Source of the DNA: Ancylostoma caninum
Lineage: Eukaryota > Nematoda > Chromadorea > Rhabditida > Ancylostomatidae
DNA: 64,000 nucleotides
Direction of reading: 5' to 3'
NCBI GenBank assembly: GCA_037903475.1
Contig: JBAJFG010000625.1
Span: forward strand, 248,001-312,000
The translations under genes were made by a program, and so were the position numbers. The notes beneath the pieces are model-generated. The model made no database searches. It saw only the letters and a list, made by a program, of their open reading frames with translations, and was not told the origin of the DNA. The stretch's first letter is position 1. The number at the start of each line of letters is the position of its first letter. Positions 38,601-47,200 of this stretch are shown one piece after another.

Positions 38601-41600
38601 AACAGTGTGATAAGGGTGCCCCGGCGTCCAAAAGTGGGGAAACTCCTAGAGTCGGGTCCAACGGTGTGATAGGGGTGCGCCGGCGTCGAAAAGTGGGGAA
38701 ACGTCCGGAGTCGGGTCCAACAGTGTAATAGGGGTGCGCCGGCGTCCAAAAGTGGGGAAACGCCTGGAGTCGGGTCCAACAGTGTGATAAGGGTGCGCCG
38801 GCGTCGAAAAGTGGGGAAACGCCTGGAGTCGGGTCCAACAGTGTGATAAGGGTGCGCCGGCGTCCAAAAGTGGGGAAACGCCTGGAGTCGGGTCCAACAG
38901 TGTGATAAGGGTGCGCCGGCGTCCAAAAGTGGGGAAACGCCTGGAGTCGGGTCCAACAGTGTGATAAGGGTGCGCCGGCGTCCAAAAGTGGGGAAACGCC
39001 TGGAGTCGGGTCCAACAGTGTGATAAGGGTGCCCGGCGTCCAAAAGTGAGGAAACTCCTAGAGTCGGGTCCAACGGTGTGATAGGGGTGCGCCGGCGTCC
39101 AAAAGTGGGGAAACGCCTGGAGTCGGGTCCAACAGTGTGATAAGGGTGCGCCGGCGTCCAAAAGTGGGGAAACGCCTGGAGTCGGGTCCAACAGTGTGAT
39201 AAGGGTGCGCCGGCGTCCAAAAGTGGGGAAACGCCTGGAGTCGGGTCCAACAGTGTGATAAGGGTGCGCCGGCGTCGAAAAGTGGGGGAACGCCTGGAGT
39301 CGGGTCCAACAGTGTGATAAGGGTGCGCCGGCGTCCAAAAGTGGGGAAACGCCTGGAGTCGGGTCCAACAGTGTAATAAGGGTGCGCCGGCGTCCAAAAG
39401 TGGGGAAACTCCTAGAGTCGGGTCCAACGGTGTGATAAGGGTGCGCCGGCGTCCAAAAGTGGGGAAACGCCTGGAGTCGGGTCCAACAGTGTGATAAGGG
39501 TGCGCCGGCGTCCAAAAGTGGGGAAACGGGTCTGGAGTCGTGGGGAAACTCCTCGGGTCCAACGGTGTGATAGGGGTGCGCCGGCGTCGAAAATTGGGGA
39601 AACGTCCGGAGTCGGGTCCAACAGTGTAATAGGGGTGCGCCGGCGTCCAAAAGTGGGGAAACGCCTGGAGTCGGGTCCAACAGTGTGATAAGGGTGCGCC
39701 GGCGTCGAAAAGTGGGGAAACGCCTGGAGTCGGGTCCAACAGTGTGATAAGGGTGCGCCGGCGTCCAAAAGTGGGGAAACGCCTGGAGTCGGGTTCAACG
39801 GCGTGATAAGGGTGCGCCGGCGTCCAAAAGTGGGGAAACGCCTGGAGTCGGGTCCAACAGTGTGATAAGGGGGCCCCGGCGTCCAAAAGTGGGGAAACTC
39901 CTAGAGTCGGGTCCAACGGTGTGATAGGGGTGCGCCGGCGTCGAAAAGTGGGGAAACGTCCGGAGTCGGGTCCAACAGTGTAATAAGGGTGTGCCGGCGT
40001 CCAAAAGTGGGGAAACGCCTGGAGTCGGGTCCAACAGTGTGATAAGGGTGCGCCGGCGTCGAAAAGTGGGGAAACGCCTGGAGTCGGGTCCAACAGTGTG
40101 ATAAGGGTGCGCCGGCGTCCAAAAGTGGGGAAACGCCTGGAGTCGGGTCCAACAGTGTAATAAGGGTGCGCCGGCGTCCAAAAGTGGGGAAACGCCTGGA
40201 GTCGGGTCCAACAGTGTGATAAGGGTGCCCCGGCGTCCAAAAGTGGGGAAACTCCTAGAGTCGGGTTCAACGGCGTGATAAGGGTGCGCCGGCGTCCAAA
40301 AGTGGGGAAACGCCTGGAGTCGGGTCCAACAGTGTGATAAGGGTGCGCCGGCGTCCAAAAGTGGGGAAACGCCTGGAGTCGGGTCCAACAGTGTGATAAG
40401 GGTGCCCCGGCGTCCAAAAGTGGGGAAACTCCTAGAGTCGGGTTCAACGGCGTGATAAGGGTGCGCCGGCGTCCAAAAGTGGGGAAACGCCTGGAGTCGG
40501 GTCCAACAGTGTGATAAGGGTGCGCCGGCGTCCAAAAGTGGGGAAACGCCTGGAGTCGGGTCCAACAGTGTAATAAGGGTGCCCCGGCGTCCAAAAGTGG
40601 GGAAACTCCTAGAGTCGGGTCCAACGGTGTGATAAGGTTGCGCCGGCGTCCAAAAGTGGGGAAACACCCGCAGTCGGGTCCAACGGTGCGATAAGGGTGT
40701 GCAAGCTCCGCAAGTAATAGGAATTCGCTAGACGTGTCTATTTCTGCATGAGGGTTACGCTTACCCTGTTTCTGCGAGCGCTCCCACCTAAATCACCTAG
40801 ATGTACAATGTTTCCTTTCGTATTCGTGTTCTCTTCCCATTCCGTGTGTGTTTGAATGAATCACTCCCTCCTTTCCGTTTATATACACCGGTGGCCCCTT
40901 ATCACTTGAATTACCACAACAACCAGTTGAGCCTAAATCATTTCGAGATAACATTCGCACTAAATCGGTTACACTCAATTCTTCACGACCACTAACTCCG
41001 CTCATATGGGAAGGCGTAACTTCGTTCATATGCGAGAAAGCAACAACTACGGAATCGAGGGCATCTCAGGATAGCGGAAGAAGTGCGTGGAAGGATACAG
41101 ATTTTATCAATCCATTTACACTTTTGTGTCTGCATTCAACATACAGTATGCGAGCGAAGCGAGCATCAATAAAAGTCTGGAAGTCCGGCGGTAGCCGGAC
41201 GGCCAGACTGGTAAGACAATAAAGTGGGAACAATATCAAGCACAAAAACACTCAAAAAGTAGGTTTCCGAATCTCTATATTTACTACTACAAAGCCGGTA
41301 ACGAAATGAGATGCGGGGGTTCTTTCTTACTACAATAATCTGCGCCACTGAGGACGATAGTTGGCGAACTGCAACAGAGAAGATGAGTGCGGGAAAGTGC
41401 ACAAAAATTATGGAGGATGATGAGAAAGACAAGCAATCTGCACGAATACTCAACAATCGTATCATTTGGAACAGCCTATAGTAGCAGCGGAAATCTCTCA
41501 CAAGGTGATCCGCATCGCGGAACCACGACTAACAGATCAGCACCAGTGAAATTGCCTCTTTGTGGTTGTATTTTGATTTTTCTAAACAAAATCATAACTA

Positions 41601-44213
41601 GAGATGAGTCGCTTGAGAGGTAGAATGCATATGCTCTTGAATTACCAGACTTTGACGAAGGTGACGAAGTCGAAACTTTAGTCAATAAAGTGGTAATAAT
41701 AGTTCTGTAATCCTCAATGACTACTATTCCAGCACCTGTTGCGACGTCAAGATTTAACGACAGCCGAACATGGAATCTACTAGTAGTAGTATTGCTTAGT
41801 ACGCTGGATACCAAAACACGTGAACACTTCTTCTGGAGCTCGGGAATCATACACATTATTCTAAGAGTCAAATTTTGAAGAAAAAAAAACAGAAAAAGAA
41901 AGGAAGAAATAGTGAAGGTGGTGAAAGAAGTGGATAGTCCAGGATTTAAAATGAATGTCAGAAAAGGGCCCAGTGATAGCCCGCGCATACGTAGTACCAC
42001 TAATTCAGAAATTGCCTAAACAGCCTAAAAGCATTGGTGCAAGCTGGTGTAAAGTTGGGCGCGGTCACCGCTACAACGCCACTCATGATAGGTCAAATGA
42101 GAAGATATAAAGCATAGTCCGAAACAAAGGTTTCTGGCGCACTGATAAGCAAGCAGTCATGGTGCACTATTAGCACCTCCAACGGATTGAAAATTATCGC
42201 AAACTTCTTTTCCAGTTCTTAAATCTGTCAAGCGGATGCAAGTAAACACAGATCTAACGTCGGAGATAGTATAAATTAGTAGCAAGGGGTAAATAGTCTC
42301 CTGGGAAGTAAGTAGCCTCCGAAAGCTGGATTCCGTAGCACAGTTACAACAGAAATACTCAAAAATTTTGAAGGACCAGACTGAAAACCAACAAAAGACT
42401 CCACCAGACTAAGAAAAGAACTAAAATTGTCTTACATCAATGGTGCTTCCTGGCTGACATCGACTATGCACACTTTCCAGCTGATCGCCTCGCATGAACC
42501 AAATGTCCACAGCCGTTTCCTTTAGTAGCGAAATCCTTACATCGTGCATTATATGGATTCTTCTCTTTCCACGTTTTGGAAGCTCATCGGGAACAACTGT
42601 CTGAAAATGACTAGTTTGTAGTTCCAACTTCAGTAACTCTGTCCACTTGCAAGATCTACCTGGTAGTCTGACGGGAAAAAGAAACTGTAAAGCAGCGCCC
42701 TTTGGTGCTCAGCCCATGGCCCATACGAGATCACGGTGTTGTGGTCAAAGCGCCAAATGGACTCCCAGATTGGGCGCTGGGTTGCTGTGGATTGCTCATC
42801 CACAGTAACGTAGCCTTAATTTTAAAAAAAATGTAGGTGAAGAAGGAATCCCACTATAACTAAGGGTTAAAAGAGATTATCTGTTGCTAAGAATCACCCA
42901 GTATATCTTGGTGGTAGAAGAAGTGCAGGAGTGCGCTTTGCAGTATTGCAAAACCATCACCCATAGTTCGAGGAGGATCCTTCAAGGGGAAAATTACACC
43001 AAAATCATGTATTGTGTTATGCAGTGGAAAGCCAAACCTTGTGAGGAGCTCCTTCATAATCCGGATGCTTGAGGAATGCAGCACGTACACTTTCTGCCTG
43101 ACCCTCAACCGAGAGCAGTGCCCTGTCAGCGGCTGATTCCCGCAGACGAACCTTGCCTGGAATAATCACGTTCTCAAATTTTGGAAAATATCCATACACT
43201 GAGAGGATAAAAAGGACGACAATCGAGAGAATAAAGTTCTCTTACTATTCATATTTTCCAAAGAAACAACTAGCATATAGGGTAGGAGCCGATTTCCGAC
43301 CACAATTCGACCAGACCAAATATCTAGCTTTATAACACCAACGAGTGACCATATGCGGTCCCAGTAAGCGGATGGAGCGGCACTAAAACGGACACGAATT
43401 AGAATGAGTTTGAGCTTGATTAAGGATTTCCACTCCACAAATGTTTTTCAACTAGTTGTCCGCGCACGATTTCAACTATTGTCTCAACTGTGATTCATCG
43501 TACCCGGAATGAAGCTGTGAATAAGCTCAGCGACTGGTCCATCCATGTTGTATGAACGCATATGGGTTGTGATGAGAGTTTCGCCCTTGCCCAATTACAG
43601 AACTCGTTCTTACCCCCTTTTGCAAGTACAACTTTGTTTCGTACAGTTGATCTACATTTACTCAAACAAGAGCTCCACAAGAACTCCGCAATCCCGTGGA
43701 TCAGTCGAAGAACGTTCGAATAGATTGCAATGGTAAAGAAGATACATACTTGTCAATTGGCAGTTGTTTCTTCACCTCTGTTTCCTCGCCGAAAATTTTC
43801 TCCATTCGAAACAGCTTTGCTATTTCTTTATACCTCTGTACTCGGTTATATACATGTAACTGTAAACCATTCAGGGATAGATGCAGCCGAGACGCATTGC
43901 TGTAATGAATTTGAGCATCATAGTTACATCTTCAACAGTTAATGGAAGCCGACTTTCTCACCTTTTGAAGCAAACTTTTCGCCCGGGTACATATCTCCAG
44001 TACGAAAACACAATCCATGCATCGTTAATTCGGATAGAATAGTCGTCGTTTGCATAAAGGAACTAAAAAGGAGAAGGTTGACGCGTATCATAAGCGATAC
44101 TGCAGCAGTGTTGTCATCAACTTACATCCTTAAACATAAGCTTTCCACCAAGAGGACTGAGTGAGAAGCTCGTCAGTTTGATGTGACCCGGTGTTTTCGT
44201 AAAGCGGAGATAT
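10859..44213 (-). CDS. lpd-3: BLTP1/KIAA1109/Tweek orthologue (LPD-3), bridge-like lipid-transfer protein, 5' end missing
   Basis: This is a minus-strand gene with about 84 recognisable exons, about 10.9 kb of coding sequence. Family role: BLTP1 forms a very long beta-sheet groove that carries phospholipids from the ER to partner membranes; C. elegans LPD-3 is needed for lipid storage and membrane lipid supply. Identity rests on collinear conserved blocks along the whole human protein, from the N-terminal SIRINDAWIVFSYW block to RTTIPKALQRALLDPLD near the C-terminus, and the stop (10859-10861) falls where the human protein ends. Nearly all exon junctions agree in phase. Two gaps remain: one or more exons between 31429 and 32290, and one between 32537 and 32914. 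The first exon(s), expected to encode the membrane anchor, were not found upstream of 44213. Introns host several repeats and a tRNA. Detail is given in the five block entries. Confidence 0.93.
11320..11480. repeat. Dispersed repeat, copy 1 (intronic)
   Basis: Blocks such as cacatatcgatt and ctcgaggagtatagcagcag recur loosely at about 17090-17270, 23420-23600, 27490-27640, 32700-32730 and 51895-51990, in both orientations. The copies are diverged and I could not fix the ends. It is probably an old MITE or SINE family. Confidence 0.35.
17401..23227 (-). CDS. lpd-3: LPD-3/BLTP1 exons, fourth block (4 of 5)
   Basis: Exons in transcription order: 23046-23227, 22889-22996, 22680-22826, 22524-22625, 22302-22436, 21548-21658, 21398-21493, 21224-21313, 21081-21168, 20921-21029, 20649-20793, 19618-19683, 19128-19313, 17663-17779, 17401-17561. 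Blocks matching the family in order are NHSFTTDLLNQILF, TAVRFTIESLDAELTNRW, ALNRPILLIKSSAIDK, LLWLNYKNTYDYW, GMPALVLSL, the acidic run DNEDDFDDK, and the basic helix around ELIRFKEFRRSMIEKIRRRK. The 20649-20793 exon uses a weak acceptor (tgagag) selected by phase. Two repeat elements interrupt the introns (17821-19021 and 19832-20517). Confidence 0.88.
17821..19021. mobile_element. Fold-back element of 1.2 kb with long inverted arms
   Basis: The left arm (tttaaaggcagcgtcccacc from 17821) pairs with the right arm ending at 19021 over about 140 bp, including gatctcaa and atcacgtata blocks. Two further inverted pairs lie inside: about 17960-18040 with 18435-18515, and about 18555-18650 with 18780-18870. 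The whole element can therefore fold into a branched hairpin. It lies in one lpd-3 intron (between 17779 and 19128) and carries no coding sequence. Confidence 0.85.
19380..19528. mobile_element. Short hairpin MITE of about 150 bp
   Basis: The arms aactccaaacg and cgtttggagtt, then gcggctctcttgggca and tgcccaagagagccgc, give an almost perfect inverted repeat around a loop of about 45 bp. It lies in an lpd-3 intron. No target-site duplication was confirmed. Confidence 0.75.
19832..20517. mobile_element. MITE of 686 bp with AGCGTTATTTATAGTGCG ends
   Basis: The left end agcgttatttatagtgcg with ggagtccga is matched by the complement at about 20488-20517. Near the right end several tcggactccgacg-type units repeat, and the left end has related atccgattcgcatcgg sequence. 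It lies in an lpd-3 intron. A relative with gcactataaat and ggactccg blocks lies near 56720-56860, in an intron of the other large gene. Confidence 0.8.
24045..31428 (-). CDS. lpd-3: LPD-3/BLTP1 exons, central block (3 of 5)
   Basis: Exons in transcription order: 31328-31428, 31103-31266, 30935-31045, 30737-30875, 30535-30603, 30421-30469, 30256-30332, 29963-30148, 29745-29922, 29370-29539, 29184-29300, 29032-29118, 28865-28963, 28247-28396, 27971-28155, 27759-27909, 27229-27363, 27058-27118, 26803-26933, 26639-26745, 26423-26570, 25910-26062, 25701-25841, 25432-25640, 25261-25356, 25010-25136, 24668-24748, 24317-24518, 24045-24257. Blocks shared with human BLTP1 include RVTKRLQFLWDR, GCACYGGT, FFTPLAFELLHRLV, GCPSCLLLHTVLR, CDLTYNGNVENVRF, ARLLPSLLARYKLNR and YREGGYLKMSVSLG. 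The exon at 30935 ends at a gtgggt donor chosen because it restores phase with the next exon. This stretch is the least conserved part of the family, so small exon-edge errors are possible. Confidence 0.87.
26977..27044. repeat. Perfect 34-bp tandem duplication in an intron
   Basis: The segment starting tctcaacagaactaaagaaa is present twice in direct succession within the lpd-3 intron between the exons ending at 26933 and starting at 27058. It includes a ttttcagg acceptor-like string on the plus strand, which is not used by the minus-strand gene. Confidence 0.9.
29596..29641. repeat. (CT)n microsatellite
   Basis: About 22 uninterrupted CT dinucleotides lie in an lpd-3 intron; on the transcribed strand this is an (AG)n tract. 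Confidence 0.97.
31429..32290 (-). other. lpd-3 interval with unresolved exon(s)
   Basis: The flanking exons need a segment here that ends in phase 1, because the next exon starts with a two-nucleotide carry while the previous one ends in phase 0. A long open minus-strand frame around 31470-31640 contains GSIVVHEWQPGQFDQ and is the best candidate, and another frame there reads EIRVATSV, similar to the family's IRVAN strand. I could not place splice sites that satisfy both. Confidence 0.5.
32291..35848 (-). CDS. lpd-3: LPD-3/BLTP1 exons, second block (2 of 5)
   Basis: Exons in transcription order: 35699-35848, 35546-35635, 35393-35491, 35244-35340, 34913-35112, 34535-34855, 33544-33715, 33380-33453, 33234-33322, 33038-33155, 32915-32958 (tentative), 32427-32536, 32291-32366. 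Matching blocks include YRKLLEAETF, ITFIPYTVAIDF, NWVDPSEKNPENV, FTLPFEDFLPEL, IELKNNYFG, LTLSGLQFRGHAMFS, EYGWLMEI, FKFCQHGQ and MRLAVDGV. The first exon here is drawn from the acceptor at 35849 so that ID joins MSIWWITKEDG; a longer open version to 35938 exists but fits the family less well. The 32427 donor (gttcgc) is weak but the phase is right. A conserved segment between SPSQ and the FKFCQHG exon is incomplete. Confidence 0.88.
36233..36305 (-). tRNA. tRNA-Lys (anticodon CTT)
   Basis: On the minus strand the 73-nt sequence starts GCCCGGTTAGCTCAGTCGG and folds into a full cloverleaf. The seven-pair acceptor stem GCCCGGT/ATCGGGC includes one G-T pair, the anticodon stem is CCAGA/TCTGG around loop CTCTTAA (anticodon CTT), and the T arm is CGCGG-GTTCGAG-CCCCG-like. 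A and B boxes are intact and there is no intron. It lies on the same strand as lpd-3, within that gene's largest intron. Polymerase III transcription from its internal promoter is expected. Confidence 0.95.
36480..41209 (-). mobile_element. Hairpin-ended minisatellite element, copy B (expanded)
   Basis: The minus-strand hairpin at 41174-41209 has the same paired arms as copies A and C. About 430 bp after it (to about 40790) match 3066-3470 of copy A, and the array then runs to 36605. The distal end (36500-36600) carries the gatcatataaaag and ccactccaccacacca blocks of copy C rather than the tail of copy A. It is about 4.7 kb long because the array is greatly expanded. The distal boundary is uncertain. 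Confidence 0.7.
36605..40698 (-). repeat. 59-bp minisatellite, about 69 units
   Basis: On the plus strand the unit contains ggtccaacagtgtgataagg and gtgcgccggcgtccaaaagt. Unit variants (cgtcc versus cgtcg, ctcctagag versus cgcctggag, tgcccc versus tgcgcc) recur in blocks of several units, indicating higher-order duplication. A few units are broken (about 38440, 38525, 39030, 39525-39560). All three minus-strand frames are almost free of stops, giving several overlapping open frames of up to about 750 codons with a 59-residue period. These follow from unit length and composition and show no sign of being genes. Confidence 0.97.
41210..42435. other. Remaining intron sequence with a dispersed repeat
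   Basis: At about 41335-41480 the string gcgggaaagtgcacaaaaat and following bases resemble 49905-49990 and, inverted, 10140-10330. The rest shows no exon and no RNA gene. Confidence 0.4.
42436..44213 (-). CDS. lpd-3: LPD-3/BLTP1 exons, N-terminal block (1 of 5)
   Basis: Exons in transcription order: 44126-44213, 43962-44062, 43750-43899, 43246-43382, 43038-43198, 42898-42979, 42660-42814, 42436-42600. They encode the start of the lipid-transfer groove after the membrane anchor. Diagnostic blocks are GHIKLTSFSLSPLGGK, SIRINDAWIVFSYWRY, LHVYNR, the GVIKLDIWSGRIVVGN strand, DPPRTMGDGFAILQS, SYGPWAEHQR and FFFPSDYQ; each has an obvious counterpart in order in human BLTP1. The first exon begins with a one-nucleotide carry, so an upstream exon must exist. 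None of the sequence from 44214 to 45900 shows the expected hydrophobic segment on this strand. Confidence 0.9.
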
Positions 44214-45180
44214 CTAAACGAACCTATCGTTGACGCCAAAGGTCAGCAGATGCTTTCACAGACGGACTCAGTAAATCCTTAAGATCCAGTTTACAACGTC
44301 AGTGCATCGGAGAACTGCTGGTGATTCAGCAAAATAGCATCAAAATTCATTTTGAATGTTCGATAGGTAATTTAATAATCACATGAGAGCTCAGAGAAAC
44401 ACTTCAAGTGAACTTCACTCACTATGAAGAAGCAACTCCAACTTCACTCACTATGAAGAAGCAAGTGGAAAGATCTGTCCTCAAATTAGCCATTAGAAAA
44501 GGTTGCGGCGACATCAACCTTTTTGTGCACAGAGTTCAGTCGCAAAACTGGAGATCTCCTCCATCTTCCAGCCTTTATTCGTTTCCAAAACTAGATGACA
44601 AATTTGTGAAGTTCTAATTGCATTCGTTTCTTCTTAGTTTCAATTCATTTGAACCCTTCTGTCTTGTTAAAAGGTTTTTACAGTTTTCAGCATTGTGCGG
44701 CTCGGCACGGGGCGAGAAGTGAACCTCTGCGAGCTTACTTCTCGCCTCGAAGTGAACTTACAGTTTGCCGCATTCTCAGACAATTCCAGAGGCAACAATC
44801 TACCAGACAGAGTTCCGAACGAGCGGGGGGCGACGCAAGAAACGAGCGAAGCCCCGTTCTCGCCCATGTCGCTCGCGCGTTTGGGCCGGAACACCCTTGT
44901 ATTGGCCTTCTTTTGGCCCTCTGATTCTGCTTCTTTAGACTGTTCTCAGGCGTCATTCGTCACTGCTATTAATCAGTTGACTGTTCTGTTTCAGTGCAGT
45001 CAACTGGCTAACACCATTGACGAATGACACCTGAAACAATTAAACGATTATATGACCAAATACATATATTTATTAAAAGCTGCTTCAATACACTAGAAAA
45101 GCACTTCACTGGAAAATTATGACCACATGACTATACATCTAACTAAAAATAAGTGCACAATTGTGAAAGAAAAAAATTAG
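44214..45180. other. Upstream flank of lpd-3; first exon expected but not seen
   Basis: The missing LPD-3 membrane-anchor exon should lie in or beyond this stretch. No minus-strand hydrophobic frame with splice signals was found. Inverted repeats are present: ggcgagaagtgaacctc faces its complement around 44705-44760, and aggcgtcattcgtc near 44949 faces gacgaatgacacct near 45019. Confidence 0.4.
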
Positions 45181-45183
45181 TAA

Positions 45184-45385
45184 CTAATCAAGAACTTCAA
45201 GTTGGAAAGACAAGATATTGCTTAAACAGTATGAAGGGAGATGGGCTGCACATGCAGCTAAAAAGATAGATGATCCAAGGGTGAATGTTCTAATGAGAAC
45301 CGCAGGCAGTGCCAGACTGGAGATGGAAACAGTTAATGAAGCTCGTAGTGAAGGAAAGCTCGGCTGGAAACCGTACTTCATATTT
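45184..45385 (+). CDS. Possible terminal exon, unidentified
   Basis: A plus-strand frame containing EGRWAAHAAKKIDDPRVNVL and then SARLEMETVNEARSEGKLG ends in a stop at about 45383-45385. The composition is protein-like, but the frame runs into a stop just upstream at about 45184, no ATG or strong acceptor fixes its start, and I do not recognise the family. It could be a terminal exon or a retrocopy fragment. Confidence 0.25.
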
Positions 45386-45927
45386 TAAAGAACACAAGAA
45401 TTGCTTTGAAGCGAGAGATGAGGTAAGACATTCAGATGTCAGAGCAAAATGAGGCAAGGTAGTCACATTACCTAAAGATGCGTTAGTTTGAAATCGTCAT
45501 CGTCAAAAACGCTTCTCCGTATTGAAGATAATGTCTGCACTAGTGTGCGGTTAGAGTCAGGAAGAAAAAAGCTGGCAGTAAGTAGCAAAAAAGATCTCGT
45601 CAAAACGGACGTTTCACTGACTTCCGCTTCTTTCGTAGAAGAAAAAACAAGCGGATGTAGGCAAAATTTTGTTCTTTCTGGAGAAACTAAGCGATCAAAC
45701 AGCAAATTTTTTATTAGTCCCTGTCCTCGAAATGGCCAAAACTTTCGCTAACTGAAGTTTTAGTCCAAAACGTCTGCGAAACATTTGTCATGACCAAAAA
45801 TGCTGTTCAGAATGAGAAAAAGAAAAAGGGCATAACTCCTCCAAACAATTCTATCATATAGAGGAAAATGAGACAAGGAGATAAACAATATGGGAAGTGA
45901 GGAAAGTGCCGGGTACCGGTGGTGATG

Positions 45928-46710
45928 TCAGTTATCCTCGTAGACGATGTCGTAGCTTGCGTCGTAGTCTTCACCCTCAGAAGCCGCACGTTCGTATTCT
46001 TCTTGACGTGATCGACGGTCGCGTTTAGCGTGACGCTAAAAGGCAGTATTTTAGAGAAGGGCTATAGCGCCTACAGAAGGAGATTATACGTACATTGTTC
46101 GGCAGCCAGTTCTGCATGATGTCGTAGTATTCATACTCGTACGACCGATGTGCTCACTGCAATGTACTCACTGTAACAGGCGGCGGGAATCCGAACAAAA
46201 CTGTCATCAGTTCCTCCATCATGCCAATCTCTTCCGCAGGGATGCCAAAGTGATGAATGTAAGAAGCGTAATAAAGAATTTTCCCATTCCCACATCAAGA
46301 AAACCAGCTTTTCGTTTCCGAATAAAAATAGGTCTCCTAAACATACTCATTTCGGGTGTGATTGAGGTTTCCCAGCATCACTGCAGTTACCGAGTAAGAT
46401 TTGCTCTAATAATAGAAAATGTTAAGCGTAACTAACGCTCGAAGAATTTCTTACACTTCTTGTTGAACTCTTACGAAAGGTTGGTACCTTCACATACCTT
46501 CTGTTGTCTGCCGGGTTCCACACTCAGATCTCACGACCATGATCGTGATGACAGTCTATCTGGATGTTCCCTCATCATGCGTCTCTGCCTCATCCTTTCT
46601 TCATTCAATTTCTAAACAAAGAAACCGTTGACTCGTTAAACTCTCACCGATGTACTCAGGAACTTACTTCCGTAGCCGCGTAAACCGTGCTTGCTGATGT
46701 ATTGTGCCAT
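45928..46710 (-). CDS. Small multi-exon gene, unidentified; model incomplete
   Basis: The likely first exon, 46648-46710, starts with ATG just after a ttttag acceptor-like string and encodes MAQYISKHGLRGYGSKFLS before a gtgaga donor. 46538-46611 continues in phase with a basic helix (EERMRQRRMMREH). The last two exons, about 46094-46153 and 45928-46035, read YEYEYYDIMQNWLPNN and then a basic-to-acidic tail ending SYDIVYEDN and TGA, joined in phase 0. Between them, 46154-46290 is open for EELMTVLFGFPPPVT but meets an in-frame TGA before the third exon. Either a short intron was missed or the copy is damaged. The predicted product would be small and highly charged. I do not recognise it. Confidence 0.45.
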
Positions 46711-47200
46711 TTTACACCTAAAATAAAATTAGATAGATGGAAATGCATATATGAAACAAATTGTGCAACGACGGTGAAAATAATGCAAATTCTCAATTAC
46801 ACGAAATAAGCGAACATCACAACACACAAATATTGGAATAAAAAATGAAAAAGTGGAAATGAAGAAGAACTTCGAAATTGCATAATTTCGAAACTTTATC
46901 AATGGATGATCTGAGGTGTCTTTCGAGCCGTTACCTCAACAAAAAATTGCGCGGTCAGCCTCCATGCATGAGCGGTCACATGCAAGCGACTTAGCATGTT
47001 CCGTGCTGAACGGTGGATGTAGCGCATCAACCCGACTGTTGCTCTCTTAAGGCCCGCGAACGAATGACACCCGCCATTAGCCCTCAACACACCCAACTTT
47101 CCTGCGCAGTTGGCCCGCTGTGGACCCTTGGTCAAATCTTTCGCCCGTAAAGCCTAGTGGACCGAATCGAGCTTTGCCCCTGGAATTGTCTGAGTTGGTG
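46711..47200. other. Unassigned, with a TIR-like end at its right edge
   Basis: No exon was recognised. The string tttgcccctggaattgtctg at about 47172-47192 closely resembles the right end of the 4095-5011 element, but the matching left end was not found. Confidence 0.35.

Larger units (their letters stand above)
35849..42435 (-). other. Giant lpd-3 intron (about 6.6 kb) carrying a tRNA and a minisatellite element
   Basis: The exon on each side joins in phase 0 (an exon ending STID to one beginning MSIWWI). Between them lie the tRNA-Lys gene, copy B of the hairpin-ended element with its 59-bp array, and a dispersed repeat at 41335-41480. Most other introns of this gene are under 100 nt, so this one has grown by insertion. 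Confidence 0.8.

Noticed and set aside
36506..40667. Several minus-strand open frames of 250-750 codons
   Set aside because: They overlap in different frames, share a 59-residue period, and track the 59-bp minisatellite; no splice sites or homology support them.
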